From the NCBI GenBank assembly GCA_037349315.1, contig JBAIAC010000007.1, forward strand, positions 49,129,001 to 49,193,000: a DNA stretch of 64,000 nt, written 5' to 3'. The notes beneath the pieces were generated by a model. That model did no database searches. It saw nothing but the letters and a program-made list of their open reading frames with translations, and was not told the DNA's origin. The first letter of the stretch is position 1. Each line of letters begins with the position of its first letter. The DNA comes from Chelydra serpentina. Taxonomy: Eukaryota > Chordata > Testudines > Chelydridae. Made by a program: the position numbers and the translations under genes. Positions 55,656 to 64,000 of the stretch are shown here, in pieces.

Positions 55656-56747
55656 GAGCTGGACTTTTCTTGAATGGCTAATCACACTGATTGGGCAATA
55701 CGGCAGATCTTCATTTTCTTTTCTCGTTTTGACAAACTGTGATAGCTACATCACTGCTCTAGCAACCAGAATAAAAACAATGCTGTAGCCTATCCTGTAA
55801 AGGAGCCTTAAAACTGAAGGAGAGAAAGAAGTGACATCCTATCTATAGTTTGAGGCTGGAGTGAACAGTATTGCCAAACCCACCCCCATCCCCACACCCA
55901 GTCACTAAGCATTAAAAGATATTCATTTTGGGTTCTTTTTATTTGCCTTTTGGTTTTTGAGCCTTTGGCATACATGCAGGTCATATTTTCAAATTTTTCT
56001 TCATCATCATGAGAGCTAGAAACATGTTATTTTTAAAAATGAAACTGAGATTCTCACAAAATACCATGATTCCAGCAGTTGAAGCTTTAAGGAAAATGCT
56101 AAATTGCAAGACTGAGGATAAAATCATGGTTGTTGGCAACACCGCATCTGGGTTGTCTGAGGGCCCTGGATGCTTGGGCTTCACCCGTATCTGACTGGCC
56201 GCAAGACAATCCTGTTTCCCTGTCTACTCTGCAGCATGCAAAAGCTGGCAGGGAAAGGGTTAAGGGGTGTGGAGTATGTGCAGCTGGGCTTGGTGACCTA
56301 CCAGGCCAAGCTGCTGGGTATAAAAGGAGAAGGCCGCAGACGAGTGCTCAGATTTAGGTGCAAAGTGGTGCTCTTGCATAAACAGCATCAGCTGTTCCTT
56401 GTGAGCTACTTTTAGTTCAAGTCTCCGAGCTCTTTTTATGCCCTGTGAAAAGGGAAGGGTATTTGTTCTATTGAGGCTCTAGTTATACTTCAGTCAAAGC
56501 AGTTACATTGATTTGGTTTGGATGAAGGTTGCTCAGGTCACTGGGGAGGGAATACCCGGCTGCAACAAGTCTATTTATTTTCTCGAGTTACTTCCTAATC
56601 AGTCTTCTGGGTGGAAGGGGAATGTATGTGGAAGGTGTTAGCTTGGCAAAGAGATACAAGAAAGCTTTATGTTTGCTAGCACCAGTGGGGCTGCCCTGGT
56701 CTTAAAAGTGAGAGAATAATTTCATTAAAATATCAAAGTATATAAGG
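55656..56747. other. Unassigned DNA with a TATA-like box
   Basis: 'gctgggtataaaaggagaag' near 56313-56332 is a strong TATA-like sequence following 'gggaaagggttaaggggtgt'. It could belong to an unrecognised LTR. No coding region found. Confidence 0.35.
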
Positions 56748-56934
56748 CAGGGCAAATTATGGGCTGCATCTGGCCCATCAGACCTTTTAATCCAGCCCTC
56801 GAGCTCCACTCTGGCGCTCCAGCTGGGGAGCGGAGTCAGGGGCTTGCCCTGCTCCAGCACTACAGTCTGGAGGGCTGCGGGGAGCTGGTGGGCCACAGAA
56901 AATAACCCCGTGGGCCACTTGTTTGAGACCCCTG
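56748..56934. mobile_element. hAT-type element, internally deleted or chimeric
   Basis: Left 'cagggcaaattatgggctgc' resembles the TIR of 22671, while the right 'cacttgtttgagacccctg' matches the element type starting at 40831. No target duplication. Probably a fusion or deletion product of two hAT families. Confidence 0.6.
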
Positions 56935-56984
56935 ATTTCGATTGTAACTTCTTCACAACAGGGTCTGTCTCTTACTATGTGTGT

Positions 56985-57055
56985 GTGTATATAGCACTTA
57001 GCACAATGGGGTCCTGGTCTTGGTTGTGGCCAATAATATAAATATAATACAATAT
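56985..57055 (+). repeat. Ancient SINE/LINE 3'-end fragment
   Basis: 'atagcacttagcacaatggg' and 'gtcctggtcttggttgtggc' align with 16560-16655 and 25842-25925. Confidence 0.45.
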
Positions 57056-57909
57056 AAATAATACAGTGCAAAACTTGACCTGTTGGTCAGTTATGTAAGT
57101 CACCTATTCATAAATTCCATGGCCAGTAGGGATCATTGTGATCATCTGGTCTGCCCTGTCATGTAACACAAGCCACAGAACTTCCTCAATAGAACTTCCG
57201 GATACAGAAACAACACCTTCAGGTTAAATAACAAATACAATGGCAATTTGAAAATCCAGTTATTTACAATTAACTGCTTGTGACTATCTGCAGACCAACT
57301 ACTATTTGCTAACAAACTTTGTGAATAATTTCAAACTGGAGAATCATGTTTTTAGACAATTTGCAAAGAGAAACAGGCAAAATTTGTCCAATAAATTAGT
57401 ATTTACAACTGGTTCAGCCAGGTCTTATCTCCTTCACCCACCCCCATCTCTTCCTAAGACTTCTTTTGTCTGGATATTTAGAATATGCCAGGTTCCTAAA
57501 GAGTTAATGTTTTTGCTCTTTATTTATTATGTCTCCTGGGCCTTAATTGGGAACTGTAAGCAATTCACAAATACTGTGTAGTTTTGATGTCGCTGCTGCA
57601 AGTACTGATACCAGCAGGCGCTATATTTTAATGCAGAGCTAAAAAAAGCCTGGCTTACTTTGTGCCTCCCTATAAATAAACCAGTGTGTATGCCCTTTGA
57701 TAAGAGATAGTGTGAGTGCACTGCACCCTTTGCTCAATTACTCCAGGAGAAGTGACAGGTTTTCATTCATACATTCACTCAAAGATGCCTTTTATCTCCG
57801 CATTCCCTTTCCCCCCCACCCAGAATAATAGAATCCTACCTCTAGCTGGAACAGCCATAAATCAAGGTGTCACATATGTTCAAAAACCCATGCAAGCTTA
57901 TCTCAATTC
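57056..57909. other. Unassigned DNA
   Basis: No gene or clear repeat recognised before the CR1 insertion. Confidence 0.4.
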
Positions 57910-57915
57910 TCTCAG

Positions 57916-58940
57916 TTCAGGAAGGATAGGCAGGGCAGAAAAGGTGGGAGAGTTGCATTGTATGTAAGAGAGCAGTATGACTGCTCAGAGCTCCAGTATG
58001 AAACTGGAGAAAAACCTGAGAGTCTCTGGATTAAATTTAGAAGTGTGAGCAACAAGGGTAATGTCGTGGTGGGAGTCTGCTACAGACCACCAGACCAGGG
58101 GGATGAGGTGGACGAGGCTTTCCTCCAGCAACTAACAGAAGTTGCTAGATCACAGCCCCTGGTTCTCATGGGTGACTTTAATCACCCCGATATCTGCTGG
58201 GAGAGCAATACAGCGGTGCACAGACAATCCAGGACGTTTTTGGAAAGTGTAGGGGACAATTTCCTGGTGCAAGTGCTGGAGGAACCAACTAGGGGAAAAG
58301 CTCTTCTTGACCTGCTGCTCACAAACAGGGAAGAAATAGTAGAGGAAGCAATAGCGGATGGGAACCTGAGAGGCAGTGACCATGAGATGGTCAAGTTCAG
58401 GATCCTGACACAAGGAAGAAAGGAGAGCAGTAGAACAGAGACCCTGGACTTCAGAAAATCAGACTTCGACTCCCTCAGGGAACTGATGGGCAAGGTCCCC
58501 TGGGAGAATAACATGAGGGGGAAAGGAGTCGAGGAAAGCTGGCTGTATTTTAAAGAATCCTTATTGAGGTTGCAGGAACAAATCATCCCGATGTGTAGGA
58601 AGAAAAGCAAATATGGCAAGCGACCAGCTTGGCTTAACAGTGAAATCCTTGCTCGTCTTAAACACAAAAAAGCAGCTTACAAGAAGTGGAAGATTGGACT
58701 AATGACGAGGGAGGAGTATAAAAGTATTGCTCAGGCATGCAGGAGTGAAATTAGGAAGGCCAAATCACACTTGGAGTTGCAGCTAGCTGGAGATGTTAGG
58801 AGTAACAAGAAGGGTTCCTTCAGGTATGTTAGCAACAAGAAGAAAGTCAAGGAAAGTGTGGGCCCCTTGCTGAATGAGGGAGGGAACCTAGTGACAGAGG
58901 ATGTGGAGAAAGCTAGTGTACTCAATGCTTTTTTTTTTTG
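57916..58940 (+). pseudogene. CR1 ORF2 endonuclease C-terminal part and linker, copy B
   Basis: APE-type endonuclease features: 'VVVGVCYRPPDQGDEVDEAF', then 'PLVLMGDFNHPDICWES' (GDFN motif) and 'NLRGSDHEMVKFRIL' with the catalytic S-D-H. A linker follows ('KRPAWLNSEILARLKHKKAA'), then 'FRYVSNKKKVKESVGPLLNE'. The N-terminal half of the nuclease is absent through 5' truncation. The frame leaves the RT frame at an 11-T run at 58929-58939. The apparent initiator at 57958 is a TTG inside the domain, not a real start. Confidence 0.9.
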
Positions 58941-60519
58941 CCTCTGTCTTCACAGACAAGGTCAGCTCCCAGGCGGCTGCACTCCGCAGCACGGTATGGG
59001 GAGGAGGTGACCAGCCCTCTGTGGAGGAAGAAATAGTTCGGGACTATTTAGAAAAGCTGGACGAGCACAAGTCCATGGGGCTAGATGCACTGCATCTGAG
59101 GGGGCTAAAGGAGTTGGCTGATGAGATTGCAGAGCCATTGGCCATTATCTTTGAAAAATCATGGCAATCGGGGGAGGTCCCGGATGACTGGAAAAAAGCT
59201 AATGTAGTGCCCATCTTTAAAAAAGGGAAGAAGGAAGATCCGGGGAACTACAGGCCAGTCTCACCTCAGTCCCTGGAAAAATCATGGAACAGGTCCTCAA
59301 GGAATCAATTCTGAACCACTTAAAGGAGGGGAAAATGATCAGGAACAGTCAGCATGGATTCACCAAGGGCAAGTCATGCCTGACTAACCTAATTGCCTTC
59401 TATGATGAGATAACCGGCTCTGTGGGTGAGGGGAAAGCAGTGGATGTGCTATTTCTTGACTTTAGCAAAGCTTTTGATACAGTCTCCCACAGTATTCTTG
59501 CCAGCAAGTTAAAGAAGTATGGGCTGGATGAATGGACGGTAAGGTGGATAGAAAACTGGCTAGATGGTCGGGCTCAACGGGTAGTGATCAATGGTTCCAT
59601 GTCTAGTTGGCAGCCGGTATCAAGTGGAGTGCCCCAAGGGTCGGTGCTGGGGCCCGTTTTGTTCAATATCTTCATCAACGATCTGGAGGATGGTGTGGAC
59701 TGCACCCTTAGCAAGTTTGCAGATGACACTAAACTGGGAGGAGTGGTTGATACGCTGGAGGGTAGGGATAGGATACAGAGGGACCTAGACAAATTAGAGG
59801 ATTGGGCCAAAAGAAATCTGATGAGGTTCAACAAGGACAAGTGCAGAGTCCTGCACTTAGGACGGAAGAATCCCATGCACTGCTACAGACTATGGACCGA
59901 ATGGCTGGGCAGCAGTTCTGCAGAAAAGGACCTAGGGGTTACAGTGGACGAAAAGCTGAATATGAGTCAACAGTGTGCCCTTGTTGCCAAGAAGGCTAAT
60001 GACATTTTGGGTTGTATAAGTAGGGGCATTTCCAGCAGATCGAGGGACGTGATTATTCCCCTGTATTCGGCACTGGTGAGGCCTCATTTGGAGTACTGTG
60101 TCCAGTTTTGGGCCCCACACTACAAGAAGGATGTGGATAAATTGGAAAGAGTCCAGCGGAGGGCAACAAAAATGATTAGGGGGCTGGAGCACATGACTTA
60201 TGAGGAGAGGCTGAGGGAACTGGGATTGTTTAGCCTGCAGAAGAGAAGAATGAGGGGGGATTTGATAGCTGCTTTCAACTACCTGAAAGGGGGTTCCAAA
60301 GAGGCTGGATCTAGACTGTTCTCAGTGGTAGAAGATGACAGAAGAAGGAGTAATGGTCTCAAGTTGCAGAGGGGGAGGTTTAGGTTGGATATTAGGAAAA
60401 ACTTTTTCACTAGTTGGGTGGTGAAGCACTGGAATGGGTTACCTAGGGAGGTGGTGGAATCTCCTTCCTTAGAGGTTTTTAAGGTCAGGCTTGACAAAGC
60501 CCTGGCTGGGATGATTTAG
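58941..60519 (+). pseudogene. CR1 ORF2 reverse transcriptase, copy B
   Basis: RT coding continues in a shifted frame to about 59255 ('[18 protein letters not shown]'), where 4 bp present in copy A ('tgtc', in the YRPVSLTS block) are missing. After that the frame returns to that of the endonuclease and stays open to 60519. It carries '[14 protein letters not shown]', '[13 protein letters not shown]', '[16 protein letters not shown]' and '[10 protein letters not shown]' (catalytic residues present). The extra-T shift and the 4-bp deletion add up to a multiple of three. As it stands no single frame encodes a whole RT. Confidence 0.9.
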
Positions 60520-60598
60520 TTGGGTTTGGTCCTGCTTTGAGCAGGGGGTTGGACTAGATGACCTCCTGAGGTCCCTTCCAACCCTGAGATTCTATGAT

Positions 60599-60789
60599 CC
60601 ATAAGGGGCATAATCTCATCTAGAACATATGTCCTCTCTTATGGATCCAGGTGACACGGAATTGCTGAGTGTGTAGAATTGTAAGAAACAGTCACTATGA
60701 ACCTTGACTCTAGCCTGCGTTGTAGGTTCACTAAGTTCATCAACCTCAGCTTATGTTCCTTAAAGCTCTGCTAAATTTTGTGTTGATAA
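60599..60789. other. Short unassigned spacer
   Basis: Between the CR1 tail and the hAT element; ends with the hAT target-site copy 'gttgataa' (60782-60789). Confidence 0.5.
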
Positions 60790-60828
60790 CAGGGCTGGCC
60801 TTACCATGAGGCGAACTGAGGTGGCCGC

Positions 60829-61126
60829 CAGTAGCGTAGGCAAGGGGGGAGCAGGGGGAGTGGCCGCTCCCCCACTGAGCAGAAGCGGTGCCTTTTTTTG
60901 CTCCCGACGCCTTTTGCTCCTACGCTGCAGCCAGAGCGGAGCATTTTTTTTGTGTGCTCATGGCGCCTTTTTTTGCTCCCAATGCTTTTTGCTCCTACAC
61001 TGCAGCCAGAGTGGAGCATTTTTTTTTGGTTGCTCCTGGTGCCTTTTTTTGCTCCTGATGCTTTTTGCTCCCGGCGCCTTTTTTTAGCTCCGCTCCCCCT
61101 GTGCTCTAAACCTGGCTACGCCACTG
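60829..61126. mobile_element. Nested 298-bp hAT-type MITE inside the hAT transposon
   Basis: Ends 'cagtagcgtaggcaagg' and 'aacctggctacgccactg' are inverted. Flanks 'gtggccgc' (60821-60828) and 'gtggccac' (61127-61134) form an 8-bp duplication with one change. The interior is a short tandem repeat. Confidence 0.88.
60891..61099. repeat. 75-bp tandem repeat, about 2.7 copies
   Basis: Units begin with 'cctttttttgctcc' at about 60891, 60966 and 61041, a period of 75 bp. Each full unit has 'ctgcagccagagcggagcat' or a near copy. The array fills the core of the nested MITE. Confidence 0.85.
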
Positions 61127-61547
61127 GTGGCCACCTCAGGTGCCAGACTCTGTGGGGGCGCCACTAGGATCCAGAGTGTAGAAAATTGTGTCTGCTGCTG
61201 GTGCATATGTATTCTCTCTGCTCTAGATGCACAGAGATGGTGGAGTGCTGTGCTGGAGGAAGGAGGGCACAAGAGACCTAACAGGCAGGCAGGAGAAAAG
61301 GTGAGAGGGAATAACAGAAAGCAGCAGGAGCTGCAGGGAGAGAGAGGAGGAGGAGCCTCTGATATACCTCTCTAGCACCCCCAGGAGCCTGGACTGATTA
61401 ACACCAGCTTCTCGGGGAGCTTCCTGTTTCCTGCTGCTTCCCTGAACCCACTTGAGGAGAACAGGCAGTCAACTGAAGTTGTAGGAGCCAGTTAGGCCCT
61501 TAAGACGCTGATACGTCTTCTCTTATGTCCTCAATGTTCTAGGCACA

Positions 61548-63537
61548 TTGGGTTCTACAAGAACAAAGGACTGGAAAAATCTGGCTAGAAATCTGGCATG
61601 CCATGAGAAGGCAGCAAATCACCAGAGAGCATTCCATAGGTGGAATGAGCTTGAGATGAGCCTAAGGTTAAAGGCCACCATAGATGATCAGCATCAAGAG
61701 AAGATTGCATCAGAATCCCTTTACTGGCAAAATGTTCTGAAAAGGCTCATTGCCATTGTGAGAATGCTTGCTACCCAAAACCTAACACTGCGTGGCACTT
61801 CAGATCAGCTGTATGTGCCAAACAATCAAATTGTGGAGCTGATGGCTGCGTTTGATGCTGTACTCCAGGAGCATCTAAGAGTCGTCACCACCCAAAAAAT
61901 GTACACACACCACTACCTTGGAAAAACAATTCAAAATGAGATCATACAGTTACTGGCAACAAAAGTCAAACAGAAGATTATGGGAGATCTGAAATCAGCA
62001 AGATATTACTCTTTTTTTTTTTAAACTCTTATTCTGGACTGCACACCTGACTTCAGCCATACGGAACAAATGACTTTAATGGTGCATTTTGTAACAACAA
62101 CAGAACCTAGTGAAAATGTCCCTGCAATGGTGACTATCAGAGAGCATTTTCTAGAATTTATTGATATTAATGATACTACAGGAGCTGGTATGACAAATGT
62201 GCTTCTTAAAAAGCTGGAAGATATGGGAATTGCGATAGCTGACATGAGAGGTCAGGGCTACGATAATGGTGCCAACATGAGTGGAAAGAACAGAGGAGTG
62301 TAGACATGGGTCGGAGAGTTAAACCCTCGAGCTTTTTTTGTCCCATGCAATTCTCATTCATTGAATTTGGTGGTCAGTGATGCAGCATCAGCTTCAGTCA
62401 GGCTGCTGAATTTTTTAATGTAATTCAAAGCATCTATGTATTTTTCTCTGCATCAATTCATTGATGGCAAATTTTGAAGCAACATCTGGGAACATCCTCT
62501 CTGACACCGAAACCACTGAGTGCCACACAATGGGAAAGTCGAGTGGAGGCGATAAAACCTATCAAACACCAAATTGGGAAGATAGATGATGCCATAGTTG
62601 CCATTATGGAGGATAATGCTATGACAGGAACTGTTCGTGGGAGAACAGTGGCAGAGGAAAATGGAATCACCAGAAACATACATAACTTCAAATTTCTGTG
62701 TGGCTTAGTGTTGTGGCATGACATACTGTTTGAAATAAATACTGTAAGCAAGAGACTCCAAGGTGTTGACCTTGATATATCTGGAGCAATGGAACAACTG
62801 GACAAAGCAAAGTAACACCTACAGTCTTACCAGTGAGATGAAGGATTTCAAAATGTTCTGAAGAGTGCACAGAAGTGGGCAGAGGAACTTCACACTGAAG
62901 CTATTTTCCCACCCATTCAAGAATACAAGAGTCACTGAAGAAAAAGACATTTTGATTACGAGGCCCGGGATAATCCTATAAGAGACCCCAAACAAAGTTG
63001 AATTCTTTAACCAGGTGCTAGATTGTGCAATACAGTCAGTTGAAGAACATTTCATGCAGCTCAAGGAACACAGCAGTATATTTGGAATGTTGTGAGATAT
63101 TCCAAAACTCCTCACTATATCTGAAGAAGACCTACACCAGCAATGCAGGGCACTAGAGACAGTGTTGACACATGATGACATACGCGATATTGATGCAAGT
63201 GATTTAGGTGATGAATTGAAAGCCCTTTCAAGATACATTTCAGCAGGATCAACTCCAAAGGCTGTTCTGAAATATATGTGCACAAATAAGATGACCACCC
63301 TCTTTCCAAATGCTTTTGTTGCTCTGTGCATACTTCTAACACTTCCTGTAACAGTTGCCAGTGGAGAACGCAGCTTCTCCAAGCTGAAGTTAATAAAAAC
63401 ACATCTACACAATGACACAGGAGAGGCTGGTCGGCCTTGCAACCATCTCAATAGAGCATGAGCTGGCCCAGACTGTGGACCTTCAGGAAGCAGTTCAAAT
63501 CTTTGCAACCAAGAAAGCACGGAAAGCACCACTTTGA
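61548..63537 (+). pseudogene. hAT transposase pseudogene, DUF4371 + C-terminal dimerisation domain
   Basis: Three main pieces in order. (1) 61548-62024 encodes an N-terminal part, 'GTSDQLYVPNNQIVELMAAF' and 'HHYLGKTIQNEIIQLLATKV', resembling the DUF4371 domain of ZMYM1-like hAT transposases. (2) 62030-62303 encodes the 'ILDCTPDFSHTEQMTLM' catalytic region and 'MRGQGYDNGANMSGKNRGV'. (3) From 62304 to 63537, through many stops, it gives 'PKPLSATQWESRVEAIKPI' and finally 'LPVTVASGERSFSKLKLIKT', the hAT C-terminal dimerisation motif. At least one frameshift (T-run near 62012-62022) and several stops disable it. Host-domesticated ZMYM-type genes are related, but the flanking TIRs and TSD show this one is a transposon copy. 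Confidence 0.85.
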
Positions 63538-63829
63538 TTATTCAAACAGATAAAAATGCCAGTGTTTACTATGCAGACAAGAAAAGTTACATTTGCTGTT
63601 CAGGCGTTTGAAAGTTAAGTGTTACTTAACATTTTGGAACAAGGCATTTTAAGTTGTTAGTTCTTCTTTATTGGGGTAGGTAGCAGAGCAGTACCATGAG
63701 AGGAGTAGAACAGGAAGAAGGCAGAATTGAGACCTTTCAAAGTTTTGGCCCAAGCGAGGGGGAATGGGGGCATCGTTTGAGCTCCCCACCTCAGGTGCCA
63801 AAATGTTGTGGGACAGCCCTGGATGATAA

Positions 63830-64000
63830 AGCCACCCACTTCCCCCCGCTTACATGTGGGGCGTCCGCAAGGTCCCATTTATCGTCCTTGCTCTACCCTG
63901 GGACTCCTCAGTATTGAGGGGTTTCTAGTTAGCTCTTCCCCGTTTTTACATTGGACTGGAGGACTGACTGGCACCTGCTCCCCAATCTTTAAAGATCTTT
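63830..64000. other. Unassigned sequence at window end
   Basis: No recognisable feature in the last bases after the hAT target site. Confidence 0.4.

Larger units (their letters stand above)
57910..60598 (+). mobile_element. CR1 LINE copy B (young; endonuclease C-terminus + RT + 3' UTR)
   Basis: Coding similarity starts around 57916 ('FRKDRQGRKGGRVALYVRE', mid-endonuclease) and runs to a 3' UTR ending 'attctatgat' at about 60598. It extends about 0.9 kb further 5' than copy A. From 58826 on it is nearly identical to copy A (2898 on). The first half of the endonuclease, ORF1 and the 5' UTR are missing. Confidence 0.95.
60790..63821 (+). mobile_element. Full-length but dead hAT transposon (DUF4371/ZMYM-like transposase)
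   Basis: Left end 'cagggctggccttaccatga', right end 'ttgtgggacagccctg' with a subterminal 'ctccccacctcaggtgcca' that mirrors 'aggtggccacctcaggtgcc' near the left end. Flanks 'gttgataa' (60782-60789) and 'gatgataa' (63822-63829) match at 7 of 8, an 8-bp hAT duplication. It includes a nested element near its left end and a transposase pseudogene. It is the only autonomous-class DNA transposon in the window. Confidence 0.88.

Noticed and set aside
61548..63537. Domesticated ZMYM1-like host gene
   Set aside because: Multiple stops and frameshifts plus flanking TIRs and target duplication show a dead transposon.
1..64000. CRISPR arrays, operons, phage-like or other prokaryotic systems
   Set aside because: No spaced identical repeats, no closely packed frames, and vertebrate repeat content throughout.

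Overview
The window reads as vertebrate nuclear DNA, most likely from a cryptodiran turtle. It is rich in CR1 LINEs whose 3' ends carry the attctatg-type tail. It also holds many palindromic and hAT-type DNA elements, ancient MIR-like SINEs, several solo LTR-like elements, and one SINE (52835-53012, minus strand) with a tRNA-like head joined to a CR1 tail, the architecture of the cryptodire 'Cry' (tortoise polIII) SINE. There is no bacterial-style gene organisation, and almost all long open frames lie inside repeats.

The only host protein gene I can support is RASGRP1, on the minus strand. Its first coding exon lies in a CpG island near 31.9 kb (ATG at 31952, strong Kozak context, donor at 31920). 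Its second coding exon is 28988-28807 and ends at the start of the REM domain. Later exons were not found and should lie at lower coordinates beyond the window, so 1-28.8 kb is probably intron 2 and 32.3-64 kb is upstream intergenic DNA. The joined frame holds an in-frame TAA at codon 15. A second, in-frame acceptor 21 nt downstream would splice this stop out, or translation could start at the internal Met-Met. This is the most interesting observation here.

Layout: 1-1.5 kb has a CR1 tail abutting an antisense reverse-transcriptase relic; 2.4-2.8 kb an element with an 8-bp target duplication; 2.9-4.7 kb a young CR1 (copy A) with a 540-codon RT frame; 5.9-7.05 kb an older CR1; 8-18 kb unique DNA with small palindromic elements and a hAT element at 14.5 kb; 18.7-20.6 kb a CR1 in two parts with an 80-bp overlap; 22.7-26.7 kb hAT elements, a four-hairpin element and an L2-like LINE relic; 28.8-32.3 kb the RASGRP1 exons and promoter; 32.8-41.8 kb a dense cluster of CR1, hAT, LTR and palindromic elements; 42-51 kb sparser; 51.1-53.1 kb a nested stack (ancient SINE < LTR; ancient SINE < palindromic element < Cry SINE); 54.9-55.65 kb a solo LTR; 57.9-60.6 kb CR1 copy B (EN + RT, frame-damaged); 60.8-63.8 kb a full-length but decayed hAT transposon with its own nested element.

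The repeats act as parasites of one another. The CR1 copies share their 3' tail with the Cry SINE, as expected if CR1 machinery moves the SINE, and the short hAT-like elements would need transposase from autonomous relatives such as the dead one at 60.8-63.8 kb. I found no CRISPR, no canonical tRNA or rRNA gene, and no convincing undescribed multi-gene system.
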